This document shows, piece after piece, positions 17,047 to 26,997 of a stretch of 64,000 nt of DNA. Below the pieces are notes generated by a model. The model did no database searches. It was not told where the DNA came from and worked only from the letters and a program-made list of their open reading frames with translations. The position numbers and the translations under genes are program-made. Within the stretch, counting starts at the first letter, position 1. The number at the start of each line of letters is the position of its first letter. The stretch covers positions 5,064,501-5,128,500 of the forward strand of contig NZ_CP036319.1 in the NCBI RefSeq assembly GCF_007752935.1, written 5' to 3'. Source of the DNA: Crateriforma conspicua. Lineage in GTDB: Bacteria; Planctomycetota; Planctomycetia; Pirellulales; Pirellulaceae.

Positions 17047-18690
17047 CTACGCGGTGGTTTCGTCCGCCCCATCGCTCGGCCGAATGTGAAAGTCGCCCTT
17101 GGCCAATTCGTGATTCAGAATCTCCAACAGGGTCTGCAGGAACACCACGACCATGGGACCGACCAAGATCCCGATCGGACCAAAGACGCCGACGCCGCCG
17201 AGCACACTGAGCAGTGCCAACAGCGGGTGCAGCTGCGATCGTCCGTGCAACACGAAGACTTTGATGACGTTGTCAATCGAACTGATCACCAACGTTCCAT
17301 AGATCAATAGAAAAATGGCTTGTCCCCATTGGCGTTCCACCAGCCCCAGCCAAACGACACAGGGCACCCAAACCGACGCCGCCCCAAGAAACGGCACCAG
17401 CGCCATGACCGTGGTCGCCAAGAACAGTAGCACGACCGAACCGGAAAACCCCAAAAAGAAATAGGCGATCGCCGCCAAGACACCCTGGGCAAGCGCACTT
17501 AGCACCGATGCCAGAACGACGGCACGACTGGTCCGATCAAATTCCATCAACAGCCGACGTTCGTAGTTGTCGTCCATGGGACTTAGCCGCATCAGCGTGT
17601 GGACCATCCCCGGACCATCGATCAGGAAAAAGTAGACCGAGATGACCATGATCAGGATGCCAATCCCCAGAGTCACCAAGAACCCACCGGTGCGACTGGT
17701 GAACTGAACGAACCAGGGTTGCAGCGTGTCTCGAGTGCTGAGAATCATTCGGTCGATTTCGTCATCACTCAGGTTGGCCGCCAAGCGGATGGGGCCCCAG
17801 ATCGATCCCCCCAGAATCTCTTGCATCCAACGTCGGGTTTTGGATCCTGCATCGTCGCTTAATTGTTGCAGGCGTGCCATCAAATCCAGGTCTTCGACAT
17901 ACGACCGGGCAACGGGATCGTCAAATTCCCGATTCTGCCAGCCTTTGATCTCGCTTAACAATTCGTCCAATGACTCGGCGGCGGAAACGGCGGCCGGCGT
18001 GGCGGCGTCGCGTGCCGACTGGCTGATGGATTCATCGTTTTGCAGCGACCCCAGAATGTCTTTGGCCTGCAAGACCTCGGACGTTTCGATGTGCTGGGGC
18101 TCGCTGGACTGCAACCGAATGACGATTTCATCAAGGCGGCGAAAATATTCGGGATGCGGCACCGCCAAAGCCGTCTGTTCGCGACCTCGTTCGATCGCCC
18201 GCTTCAGACTGCCGGCGTCGATTTGTTTCAATACCGAAGCAAACTGTCCGACCGCGACGACCACCAGCAACAGCAACGGCATCAACACGATGGTCAGAAT
18301 CAACCCGGTGGTGATCGCCGCGGCGGTCCGCGGACGATTGCCCATCCGGTGCAGAATCCACATGTGCACCGGGCGAAAGATCACGACCAGCAAGACGGCC
18401 AGGAACAACGGGACGAAGAATCCCGCCATGACTTTGTAAAACAACAAGCCGACGGCGATGATGACCATCACCAACACCACCACCGACATGATCCGCGACA
18501 GCGATGGGAAGCTGTTGAACAAGCTGGAGGCCGCCGACTGGTGCGTTCCCACCGTCGAAACGGGGCGGTCGGTCGCCGGATCGGATGATGCCTTGCCGGT
18601 GTCCGCATCACGATCGATCGCGTCCCCGCCATCAACGTCGCCGGAGGAGGCCGCAGGGTTTGGATCGGCCGGGTCGTCAGAATCCTTCAT
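17047..18690 (-). CDS. AI-2E family (PerM-like) membrane transporter
   Basis: This is a 547-residue integral membrane protein of the AI-2E/PerM family. An acidic N-terminal tail of about 60 residues precedes two pairs of membrane helices near residues 67-105 and 120-155. A soluble insert of about 170 residues follows, then a C-terminal membrane block with FLIDGPGMVHTLMRL, ALVPFLGAASVWVPCVVWL and the conserved GVGVFGPIGILVGPMVVVFLQ. Typical members have about 350 residues, so the extra tail and enlarged insert stand out. Members export small molecules or act in ion homeostasis; the substrate cannot be inferred here. The start lies close to a divergent plus-strand gene. Confidence 0.85.
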   Translation of the reverse strand: MKDSDDPADPNPAASSGDVDGGDAIDRDADTGKASSDPATDRPVSTVGTHQSAASSLFNSFPSLSRIMSVVVLVMVIIAVGLLFYKVMAGFFVPLFLAVLLVVIFRPVHMWILHRMGNRPRTAAAITTGLILTIVLMPLLLLVVVAVGQFASVLKQIDAGSLKRAIERGREQTALAVPHPEYFRRLDEIVIRLQSSEPQHIETSEVLQAKDILGSLQNDESISQSARDAATPAAVSAAESLDELLSEIKGWQNREFDDPVARSYVEDLDLMARLQQLSDDAGSKTRRWMQEILGGSIWGPIRLAANLSDDEIDRMILSTRDTLQPWFVQFTSRTGGFLVTLGIGILIMVISVYFFLIDGPGMVHTLMRLSPMDDNYERRLLMEFDRTSRAVVLASVLSALAQGVLAAIAYFFLGFSGSVVLLFLATTVMALVPFLGAASVWVPCVVWLGLVERQWGQAIFLLIYGTLVISSIDNVIKVFVLHGRSQLHPLLALLSVLGGVGVFGPIGILVGPMVVVFLQTLLEILNHELAKGDFHIRPSDGADETTA

Positions 18691-18764
18691 CGGAAGTCAG
18701 TCATCGGGGTTGGAAGTCGGGCGGCAAAAGGGGAACCGAACAACTGGTATCCGCCGGCGGGATT

Positions 18765-20027
18765 GTGGATGATCGGCGTCGCGGTGCAAAGACAATCTTG
18801 CCGCATTCCCGCACTCCCTGCCGCCGATCCAGCGCGTTGTCCAGCCCGATCGATTCCGAAACTCGTCCTCCCAAACGCAACTTCAAGCCGCTGATCCGGT
18901 GGGCAAGACGCTTGGTGTTCGTGCTGGTCCTGGTGGGCTTGGCAGCAGCCGGTCGAAAAGCAGTCCAGCAATGGCAGGCGGAGGTTCGATCGGCCGAAAG
19001 TCGCCTGAGCGAATTGGACCGCCAGATTCAATCCGCCGCCGGCGGGTCGGATGACCAAGCGGCGCTGAGGCTGCAGCGATCCAAGGTCGCGAAATCCGTT
19101 CCCCGCGCCTCCAATCTGCGCTGGGGTTACATCGGTCTGGCTGCGTGCTGTTATGCGTTATCGCTGATGCCGCCCGGCTTGCTGCTACGCCGCGCCGTTT
19201 TGGCAATGGGACAAACATGCCGTCCCGGGGTCGCGGTGGCCGCCCAATTGATCGGGCACTTGGGCAAGTATGTTCCCGGCAAAGCGATGGTGGTCGTCTT
19301 GCGTGCGGACGTGATGCGTCGGCAGGGCGTGGCGGTGGTCCCCGCCGGAATCGCAGTATTCATCGAAACCTTGTTGATGATGGCCGTGGGCGGCACTGTG
19401 GGCGGATTGATCATTTGCTTTCTTCCCGCCCCCGCGTGGATGCGATGGTCGGCCTTGGTTGTGGCCGCGGTTGCGACACTGCCGACGGTGCCGCCAATTT
19501 TGAACCGAGTGGTGGACCGAGTCGCCCGGTCGCGTTCCGCGGGCGGCGACAATCCATCGAACCCGCTGAATCACTGGGACGCCGGCTTGTTTATCGCCGG
19601 GTGGGGTTACAGCTTGCTGGCATGGATCGGCATCGCCGCCGCGTTCACGCTGTTGGTTGCCGCGATCCCACACGGTGCGTCGGATTCAGATTCCGCGGGC
19701 TGGTTGGAATCGTCCGCGACGGTGGACCTCGCCGGATTGGCGTTGGCCAGTGCCGCATCGATCAGCCTGGCAATGGTGATCGGATTTGCGTCACTGATCC
19801 CCGGGGGTGCGGGGGTGCGTGAATTGGTCCTGACGACACTCTTGGCGCCGCTGGTCGGTCCCGCCGCTGCACTCTTGTCGGCGATTGCGGCTAGAGTTGT
19901 ATTTTTGGTCGTCGAATGCGCGATGGCGTTGGCGGCGCAGGCTTGGCTGCGTTTTCGCGTCGATGCGTCATCGACAGTGGGCCCCGCCCCGGCGACCGCA
20001 CCTTCCGCCTCCACGGACTCGGCATGA
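18765..20027 (+). CDS. LPG-synthase-type (UPF0104/AglD-like) integral membrane protein
   Basis: This is a polytopic membrane protein of the lysylphosphatidylglycerol synthase transmembrane family. Features are an N-terminal helix (LVFVLVLVGLAAAG), a short coiled-coil-like segment (RSAESRLSELDRQIQ), and many membrane helices with the family-like motifs LIGHLGKYVPGKAMVVVLR and GFASLIPGGAGVRELVLTTLL. Relatives often act in lipid-linked glycan or lipid transfer. There is no ATG before the conserved part; I chose the GTG at 18765, but TTG at 18798 or 18837 are alternatives, and the longer frame back to 18585 overlaps the divergent transporter gene. Its stop overlaps the glycosyltransferase start by four bases, so the two are probably co-translated. 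Confidence 0.75.
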   Translation: MDDRRRGAKTILPHSRTPCRRSSALSSPIDSETRPPKRNFKPLIRWARRLVFVLVLVGLAAAGRKAVQQWQAEVRSAESRLSELDRQIQSAAGGSDDQAALRLQRSKVAKSVPRASNLRWGYIGLAACCYALSLMPPGLLLRRAVLAMGQTCRPGVAVAAQLIGHLGKYVPGKAMVVVLRADVMRRQGVAVVPAGIAVFIETLLMMAVGGTVGGLIICFLPAPAWMRWSALVVAAVATLPTVPPILNRVVDRVARSRSAGGDNPSNPLNHWDAGLFIAGWGYSLLAWIGIAAAFTLLVAAIPHGASDSDSAGWLESSATVDLAGLALASAASISLAMVIGFASLIPGGAGVRELVLTTLLAPLVGPAAALLSAIAARVVFLVVECAMALAAQAWLRFRVDASSTVGPAPATAPSASTDSA

Positions 20028-21094
20028 ACGATACCGCTTTGGCCGTCGAGCCACCTCCGGCCGCCCTCCAACATCGACGCCCCGATTTGGCAATCGTGGT
20101 GCCCACCTTCAACGAACAAGACTCGTTGCAAGCCCTGCACGATGCGATCACCGAATCGGTCGACAGCGCCGGCATTGCGACCGAAATCATCTTTATCGAC
20201 GACGGATCATCCGACCAGTCGTGGCGACGCATCGAACAACTGGTCGCCCAGTCGTCGCGAACGCACGGGGTCAAGCTGCGTCGCAATTTTGGCAAAGCGG
20301 CGGCGTTGGAAGCCGGCATCACCGCGTCGACCGGGCGAGTGATCATCACCATGGATGCGGACTTGCAAGATGACCCGCAAGAAATCCCGCGTTTCATGCA
20401 GCAGATTGATCAGGGGTTGGACGTCGTCAGCGGGTGGAAGAAAGTCCGTCACGATCCCTGGCACAAAGTCTGGCCCAGCCGAGTCTTCAATCGCTTGGTC
20501 AGCGGGCTGACCGGCGTGCAACTTCACGATCACAACTGTGGTTTCAAAGCCTATCGCCGCGAAGTCTTCGACGAAGTTCGGCTGTACGGTGAACGCCATC
20601 GATTCGTCCCCGTCCTAGCCGCTGAACGTGGTTGGAAAGTGGGCGAAATCGTCGTTCAGCACCACGCGCGCCCGTTTGGACAAAGCAAGTACGGTGTCTC
20701 TCGGATCTTGAAGGGATTCCTGGATCTGCTGACGATCTATTTCATCACCTCCTTTGGTAAACGCCCGCTGCACTTGATCGGCGGGGTCGGGGTGTTGTGT
20801 TTTGCCGCCGGTGCCATCGGCATGTTGTACCTGTCGATGATGTGGGTCCTTTCGCGGACCTTTGCTTCGATCGACGTCCTGCACCTGCATGAAACGGCGA
20901 TCTTTTACTACTGCATTTTGGCGGTCTTGTTGGGTGCGCAGTTCATGCTGGCTGGACTGCTGGCTGAATTGATCGTCAGCCAGCAACCCGGTCGTCGCCC
21001 GGCCGCCAGCGTCGCCAAACGCGTCGGCTTTCGCCGCGACGAATCGTCCGATCACAGACAAAATTCCACCGAAACGCCATCGAACGAATCGTAG
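20024..21094 (+). CDS. Family-2 glycosyltransferase (GtrB/ArnC/DPM1-like)
   Basis: A 356-residue membrane-anchored glycosyltransferase. The GT-A fold shows IVVPTFNEQDSL, the nucleotide-binding FIDDGSSD, the metal-binding MDADLQDDP, and GFKAYRREVFDEV. Two C-terminal membrane helices follow (LIGGVGVLCFAAGAIGMLYL and a second at about residues 285-305), as in polyprenyl-phosphate sugar transferases. It probably moves a sugar from a nucleotide donor to undecaprenyl phosphate at the inner face of the membrane. The ATG at 20024 overlaps the preceding stop (ATGA). With the upstream LPG-type protein and the downstream GT-C-like protein it forms a plausible lipid-linked glycan modification operon. Confidence 0.9.
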   Translation: MNDTALAVEPPPAALQHRRPDLAIVVPTFNEQDSLQALHDAITESVDSAGIATEIIFIDDGSSDQSWRRIEQLVAQSSRTHGVKLRRNFGKAAALEAGITASTGRVIITMDADLQDDPQEIPRFMQQIDQGLDVVSGWKKVRHDPWHKVWPSRVFNRLVSGLTGVQLHDHNCGFKAYRREVFDEVRLYGERHRFVPVLAAERGWKVGEIVVQHHARPFGQSKYGVSRILKGFLDLLTIYFITSFGKRPLHLIGGVGVLCFAAGAIGMLYLSMMWVLSRTFASIDVLHLHETAIFYYCILAVLLGAQFMLAGLLAELIVSQQPGRRPAASVAKRVGFRRDESSDHRQNSTETPSNES

Positions 21095-21099
21095 GCTTC

Positions 21100-22839
21100 A
21101 TGTCATCATCCCCAACCAGTCCGCCGCGTTTGCACGACCAAGATTCGGTACCGGTCGGTTCCCTGTTTTCTGTGCGACACCACTACGTCGTGATGGTGGT
21201 CATCGCCCTGGCCATCGCGGCCGGGCGGATCGCAACGGTCAGCAGTCGCGAAGGCAGCACCGCTTTTTTGTCGGCCAATGACCGCAGTCGCTGGTGCACG
21301 ATCGCCGCGTTGGTGGAAGACGGCACCTTTGCCATCGACCGCCAAATGCGTTTGAAAGATGCCAAAGGACGCCGGCACTGGCAAACGATCGATCGCGTTC
21401 AACATCGCGGTGAAGACGGTCGGCAACACGATTACAGCAGCAAACCGCCATTGTTCCCCGTGCTGGTCGCTTGGCTGTACTGGGGGGTGAATCAGTGCAC
21501 GGCAATGACGCTGACGCAACAGCCGATTTATCTGGCAAGGATCATTTTGGCACTGGTCAATTTGCCAATGCTGCTGGCCTTCTGTGTTGCGACGATCTTT
21601 AGCGTCCATCGTATGACGTCGTCTGATTGGACACGACGGATACTTTCGGCGGCGACATGCTTTGGCACGATGCTGATCCCGTTTTCCTTTTCGCTGAACA
21701 ATCATTTGCCGGCGGCATCCGCGACGGCCGTGGTGGCCGCGTTGTTCCTTTGGCTTTCCGGCCGTCACGGTGTCGACACAAACCAACGCACCGGAGATCG
21801 TTCCGGCTGGATGCCTTGTCTGTTGGTTTCATTGCTGGCCGGCGTCGCATCGGGATGGGTGGCTGCCAATGAATTGCCCGCACTGTCAATGGTCGGGTTG
21901 TGGGGATTGCTGTTCTTGTATTGGGACCGCCGCACGGTCGTCGGCTACACCATGGGGATCGGCGTGGTGGCCGTCGCGTTCTTCTGGACCAACTGGATGG
22001 CACATCAAAGTCTGCGTCCCCCGTATGCCCATCGCGGCGTCGGCCCACTGGTGGCGACCATGGATGCCGTCGAACCGAATCTGGCCGCTGACGCGATCAC
22101 CGGTCCGTTGCGTTCCGCCAAAGCTTTGGATCCACAGGAGACCGTCGAATCAGTGGTCGACTCTGATGAACCGGGCCGATGGCGTGCGGTGACCAATGCA
22201 CAGCGTTGGTTTGCCGTCACCGCGGATGTGGCGACTGACAAAGTTGCCGAGAATCCGGTCCAGTCGGCTTCACGCTGGCGGATCTATCAGTGGGATGATT
22301 GGTATGAGTATCCGGGCAGCTATTGGCAGACCGAGCGCAGCGGTGTGGATCGTGGTGAACCGTCGCGATGGACCTACCTTTTCAACGCGACCGTGGGGCA
22401 CCACGGCCTGTTTTCGCTGACGCCGCTCTGGTGCCTGGTGCCACTGGGATGGCTGATCGCGGTCGCGGGAACTTGGCGAACCGATGTTCGTGATCAAGAC
22501 GGTTATCAACTGTCCGACGATCGAGCGGTTCGCGCGATGCTGTTTGCCATCATGATCGCTTCGCTGGTTTGCTTCGCGTTCTACATGGCACGTCCCAAGA
22601 TCGACCGCAATTATGGGGGCGTCAGCACGTGTTTTCGTTGGATGCTGTGGTTCGCACCGCTGTGGTTGCTGTGCTGTGTCCCCGCGATCGATCGTGTTTC
22701 ACGGTCCCGTTGGGGACGTTTCACGATCATCGTTTTGCTGGGCCTGAGCGTCTTTTCCATGTCCACGGCTTTGGATTCGCCTTGGCATTCCCCCTGGCTG
22801 TACCGGTACTGGGATTTTTTGGGCTGGCTGGACGGCTGA
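21100..22839 (+). CDS. Polytopic membrane protein, probable GT-C-type glycosyltransferase
   Basis: This 579-residue protein has about ten to twelve membrane helices and starts five bases after the glycosyltransferase stop. An early extracytoplasmic loop contains SANDRSRWCTIAALVEDGTF, with acidic residues, and then DYSSKPPLFPVLVAWLYWG. This resembles the acidic-loop and KPP-type region of GT39-like transferases that take sugars from polyprenyl phosphate. That would make it the acceptor-side partner of the upstream GT2 enzyme. The long loop between residues about 320 and 430 is soluble. The family call is an inference from topology and a few motifs. Confidence 0.65.
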   Translation: MSSSPTSPPRLHDQDSVPVGSLFSVRHHYVVMVVIALAIAAGRIATVSSREGSTAFLSANDRSRWCTIAALVEDGTFAIDRQMRLKDAKGRRHWQTIDRVQHRGEDGRQHDYSSKPPLFPVLVAWLYWGVNQCTAMTLTQQPIYLARIILALVNLPMLLAFCVATIFSVHRMTSSDWTRRILSAATCFGTMLIPFSFSLNNHLPAASATAVVAALFLWLSGRHGVDTNQRTGDRSGWMPCLLVSLLAGVASGWVAANELPALSMVGLWGLLFLYWDRRTVVGYTMGIGVVAVAFFWTNWMAHQSLRPPYAHRGVGPLVATMDAVEPNLAADAITGPLRSAKALDPQETVESVVDSDEPGRWRAVTNAQRWFAVTADVATDKVAENPVQSASRWRIYQWDDWYEYPGSYWQTERSGVDRGEPSRWTYLFNATVGHHGLFSLTPLWCLVPLGWLIAVAGTWRTDVRDQDGYQLSDDRAVRAMLFAIMIASLVCFAFYMARPKIDRNYGGVSTCFRWMLWFAPLWLLCCVPAIDRVSRSRWGRFTIIVLLGLSVFSMSTALDSPWHSPWLYRYWDFLGWLDG

Positions 22840-22890
22840 CCGGATCACTACCATCGCCGGTCACCGCGCCCACATGACCGGTGGGCGCGT

Positions 22891-25800
22891 TTGCCGAGAA
22901 AACGTTTTCGGCAACAGGAATCCACGCTAACTTTTTCGCGATCCAGCTTGAACGGCACGGAAGCCACGTCGAAGCCCAGGCCCTCGGCCTTTGGTCCGGG
23001 GACGTTTCTGATTGCGCTGTTGATTTTGCTGGTGCTGATTTTGGGCCAGGCTTCGCTGCCCGATACGGTCGGAGAGCAGGCGCGACTGGTTTTGCTGCAA
23101 AAACTGCAGACCCACTACCCGCACCTGATCGTTTCCATCGGACGCGGCAACTTTGACGAAGACGTCGGACTTACATTCGAGGACATCGAATTCCGTGACC
23201 CCACCCACGGCGTCGACGGTAGCCCACGGTTGCTAATTCACATCGACCAGATGCAGGTCGAGGCCGATTGGGACTGGCAAAAAGTTGCCGAGCGGACCAA
23301 TCCGCTGGTCACCCATGGCATCGTCATTGATGGTTTGGAGGCCCACCTTTGGCTTGACCAAAACGCCCGCTGCGGCCTGGAAACGCTGATGCCGTTGCCA
23401 AATTTCGGCCCGGCTTGCCCCAAAACACTGGTCCGCAACAGCATCCTGTTGTGGGAAGACCCGCGGGGCGCGACGTCTGCGATCCCGATCAATCTGCGAA
23501 AAGCGGTCCTGCTAAAGTCCCATGACGCCGACGGCCAACTGGCCACCCAATTTGATGTCCAAGCCGACGCGCATTTCCTGCGTCAGCTGAACCTAACCGG
23601 CGTCGTTGATGACGGTCGGTTCCGAGTCGCCGCCACCGCACGTCATGCCCAATGGAATCGGCGTCTGCTGGACCGCTTGCCGCCGTCATTGTCGTCCAAA
23701 GCCAACGAAATTCGCGGTTTGGATTTCATAGCGGATCTTTCATTGCGTGCCGAAGGGGCTACCGATGACATCGCGTCGATCCGCTACCAAGCCGACGTCA
23801 CCGTGGCCGACGGACAATTCCAACATCCACGCATTCCCCTGCCTTTGACTCAGATCCGCGGTCGCTTTGTCGTCACACCAGCGGGAATCCAAATCGGATC
23901 ATCGCAAGCTTTGTTCGGCGACGCGGTTTGTCGCCTGGACGGCCACGTCGATGGCCTGAATTGGCCGGTCCCCGCTGAACTGAACGTGACCACTGATGGG
24001 CTGTTGATGGATGACGGCCTTGTCAGCGCGCTGCCGGATCAACTGAAAACCCTTTGGCAACGTTTGCGTCCGACCGGTCACCTGGATGTCGACGCACACC
24101 TAAAACACCAGCTTGCACCGGAGTTTAAAGACGGCAGTCCCGAAAATGCCAATTGGACGCCGCTGCCCCAGTGGCGATGGATCAGCCGAGCCGACATTCA
24201 GTGCAAAGGCATCGACGTTCAATACGAAAAGTTCCCTTACCCGGTCCAGCAACTGACGGGACAGATTCACGTCGCGGACGATCGTGCGGTTTGCGAATCG
24301 ATGCACGGCCGTGCCGGGGGACGCATCTTTCGGTGTCGGTTTTCGGTTCCGACCAGGCCGGACCGGCCCTTTCAATTCGAAGCTCAAACGGACCTGCCAC
24401 TACCGATCGACGAAGCCCTGTTGGCGTCGTTGACCCATCGCGGCCAGCCTACATCCAAATTGGAATCTTTCGTCCGGTCGCTGGATCCTGTCGGTGCGGT
24501 CCAAGTCAAAAAGGCGATCATTCGGCGCGACGAAGCGGGGGTCGTTCACCGCGACTTTGAATTGATTGTGATGGACGGGCGACTGAATTACCAAGCCTTC
24601 AGCTATCCGTTGTTCAACGTTCAAGGCGGCATTCGCATTTTGGATCGTGACGTCCGGCTGACGGGTTTTCGCGGGCACAGCGCCAGCGGCGGCCTGGTCC
24701 GATGTCACGGCGGATACCGCATGCCGATCCACCAAGACTCCGGCCACCCACCAGCGGATCATCAGCGCCCGGGCGTTGAAATTATGCCCGGAAAACGCGT
24801 AGCAACCGATGATCCGTCCGGGCGATTGGATCTGACGTTTTCGGCCAGCGACGTATCCATCGACGACACGCTGCGATCGGCACTGCCGTCATCCAGCCAA
24901 GTCACCTGGGATGCATTGGCCCCGGGCGGCGTCTTAGATCACTTGGACGTTCGAGTCACGCGTTTGGGTTCCAATCCGATCGAGCTGGACGTCACTGCAC
25001 GACAAAAGGTTGCACCGGAGGCACATCACCGATCGGTGACGCTGCGTCCCACTGCGTTGCCCTATCGATTGGATGTCATCGGCGGTCAGGTGCATTTTGA
25101 TGGTCAGCGAATCACGATCGAAGGGCTGCAGGCCAGCCACGGCGGGTCCAGATTGACCGCCAGCGGCAGCTGCCAACAAGTCCCCGATGGGCGATGGCAA
25201 CTTTCCTTGGACGTCAACGGCGGTAGTCGATTGGTTCCGGATTCGGATTTGATCGATGCCCTGCCGGATTCCATGCGTCAGACCATGCGCAGCCTGCAAC
25301 TTCGCGGACCGCTGGGAGTCCGCGGCAAAACAGATGTGTTGTTCCCAGGCGGTGCTTTTCCGTCGCCGGTGCTGCGTTGGGACAACAAAGTCCAACTGGA
25401 AGGCAATCGCATCGGTGACGCCGGCAGTGTGCATTCGCTACGCGGCGAACTTGAAATCAGTGGACAACATGACGGGGTACATTTGGTCGCTCGCGGCAAC
25501 GTCAATCTAGATTCGATGCACGTCGACGATATCCAAATCACAGGGTTGCGTGGCCCGTTCGTCATCCGCGACGACCAAATGGCACTGGGGCAAAACGCAG
25601 CGTCCGCCAATCCGGGCCCAGCGGGCGGCCAGACCGCACGTCCCATCGAAGGCCGACTTTTCGGCGGTCAAATTCGTGTCAACGGGCTGGCCAATCTGTC
25701 CGCTAGTGAATTTGATGTCGGTTTGAACATCGTCAAAGCTCGCGTGCCCACGCTGTTGGCCGATTTGGGGCATGCCGATCACGGACTGACCGGCACGCTG

Positions 25801-26316
25801 GACGGTCAGATGCGGCTGGGCGGTGTGCTGGGCGACATGGAACGCCTGCACGGATTCGGCCAGGGAAAGATGGAAGGTGCGAACATCTATCAACTGCCGT
25901 TCATCATTCAGATATTCAATCAGTTGCGGATCAGTCCCTCTGAAGATGTCGCGATCACCAGTGGCGATTGCAAGTTCACGATCGACGGACGTGACGTCAA
26001 CTTCGACACCCTGCGGTTGTGGGGCGATCTGGTGGCTTTTTACGGCGGCGGTACGGTCACCCGGGGCCGAGAACTGGATTTGTCGCTGGACACCCGCGTC
26101 AGCCCGCAAAACTTTTTCACCAAGGCAATCGGGCCTCTGCGTGATACGCCTTACACGCTATGGACGCTGGACGTGAAAGGCCCGATCGGAGCCCAAACCA
26201 TTCAAAGACGCGCTTTCGACAACTTGGGTGAAACAATGGAGCTATTGTTGAATACCGGCGGGTCCACCGGATCGCCGCGGACGGCCAACCAAGTGCCGCC
26301 CCCACTACGAAACTAG
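22891..26316 (+). CDS. Giant AsmA-like periplasmic/membrane protein
   Basis: The 1141-residue protein has one N-terminal membrane helix (GTFLIALLILLVLILGQASLP, about residues 36-56) and a very long periplasmic region of repeated beta-rich segments. This is as expected for AsmA/TamB-like proteins that bridge inner and outer membranes and may move lipids. The C-terminal end (MRLGGVLGDMERLHGFGQGK, YQLPFIIQIFNQLRI, LWGDLVAFYGGGTV) matches the general AsmA-like C-terminal pattern. Only a TTG at 22891 opens the frame sensibly; a TTG at 22948 is possible, so the start is uncertain. It lies in the envelope block and could serve outer-membrane lipid delivery. Confidence 0.7.
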   Translation: MPRKRFRQQESTLTFSRSSLNGTEATSKPRPSAFGPGTFLIALLILLVLILGQASLPDTVGEQARLVLLQKLQTHYPHLIVSIGRGNFDEDVGLTFEDIEFRDPTHGVDGSPRLLIHIDQMQVEADWDWQKVAERTNPLVTHGIVIDGLEAHLWLDQNARCGLETLMPLPNFGPACPKTLVRNSILLWEDPRGATSAIPINLRKAVLLKSHDADGQLATQFDVQADAHFLRQLNLTGVVDDGRFRVAATARHAQWNRRLLDRLPPSLSSKANEIRGLDFIADLSLRAEGATDDIASIRYQADVTVADGQFQHPRIPLPLTQIRGRFVVTPAGIQIGSSQALFGDAVCRLDGHVDGLNWPVPAELNVTTDGLLMDDGLVSALPDQLKTLWQRLRPTGHLDVDAHLKHQLAPEFKDGSPENANWTPLPQWRWISRADIQCKGIDVQYEKFPYPVQQLTGQIHVADDRAVCESMHGRAGGRIFRCRFSVPTRPDRPFQFEAQTDLPLPIDEALLASLTHRGQPTSKLESFVRSLDPVGAVQVKKAIIRRDEAGVVHRDFELIVMDGRLNYQAFSYPLFNVQGGIRILDRDVRLTGFRGHSASGGLVRCHGGYRMPIHQDSGHPPADHQRPGVEIMPGKRVATDDPSGRLDLTFSASDVSIDDTLRSALPSSSQVTWDALAPGGVLDHLDVRVTRLGSNPIELDVTARQKVAPEAHHRSVTLRPTALPYRLDVIGGQVHFDGQRITIEGLQASHGGSRLTASGSCQQVPDGRWQLSLDVNGGSRLVPDSDLIDALPDSMRQTMRSLQLRGPLGVRGKTDVLFPGGAFPSPVLRWDNKVQLEGNRIGDAGSVHSLRGELEISGQHDGVHLVARGNVNLDSMHVDDIQITGLRGPFVIRDDQMALGQNAASANPGPAGGQTARPIEGRLFGGQIRVNGLANLSASEFDVGLNIVKARVPTLLADLGHADHGLTGTLDGQMRLGGVLGDMERLHGFGQGKMEGANIYQLPFIIQIFNQLRISPSEDVAITSGDCKFTIDGRDVNFDTLRLWGDLVAFYGGGTVTRGRELDLSLDTRVSPQNFFTKAIGPLRDTPYTLWTLDVKGPIGAQTIQRRAFDNLGETMELLLNTGGSTGSPRTANQVPPPLRN

Positions 26317-26546
26317 AAACACGACGAAGATCCATCCCGCGCCGAAACGCAGGTTGGCAACTTGATACCGAATCTGTTTCGGGCAACCAGCTTTGATCGC
26401 CATCTTTTGCTTTTGATTCGCCCGTCGTTAAACGCGGCAAACCGTACTTATTTTCCAGCAGAACCTTGCACGTTGATGATTCGATTTCCTTGACGTCCTG
26501 ATTTCCATCAAATCGGGGCGACGCCATTGATCAGGAGAATCTGACG

Positions 26547-26918
26547 ATGAGCCTTCCTTCGATTCAGTCCGCCGGCATCGTGGCCGGTGTCCAGTTGGCA
26601 GCCGGCAAAGGCGGCGAAAGCGACGCCCGCGCCACCGAAGCGTCCAATCAAGCGGCGACGGCCGAAAAGCCCGGCGGTAAAAACGCCGATTCTGCCGCCG
26701 TGGATGCCGGCGAACAGACCGGCGATCGCCACGGAAACGGGCGACAGATGTTGGACACGTTCGAAAAGCACGACGATCCGGATTCCCTGCAAGACGGCGA
26801 CGAATCCGCCGATCCATTAACGTCCCAGGCCTCGGCGGATCCGGAACCCACTGACAATGCGTCGCCGACGGACGATGACCCCGATCCACCGCCGCCCCAC
26901 TTGGACCTGATGGCCTGA
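26547..26918 (+). CDS. Small acidic hypothetical protein
   Basis: This 123-residue protein has an AGGAG site around 26535-26539, about seven bases upstream of the ATG. It is rich in Asp, Ala and Pro with almost no hydrophobic core after residue 20, and ends DDDPDPPPPHLDLMA. It has no recognisable domain. The N-terminal SLPSIQSAGIVAGVQLAAGK might be an amphipathic or membrane-targeting segment. It is likely disordered. The good ribosome binding site argues it is real, but the function is unknown. Confidence 0.55.
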   Translation: MSLPSIQSAGIVAGVQLAAGKGGESDARATEASNQAATAEKPGGKNADSAAVDAGEQTGDRHGNGRQMLDTFEKHDDPDSLQDGDESADPLTSQASADPEPTDNASPTDDDPDPPPPHLDLMA

Positions 26919-26997
26919 ATCGCGGATACTTTGGGCGTTGCCTGGTGTCTCGTGATCATTCCAGGCGTTTCATCCGAACGGCCCTGATCCCCGCGCC

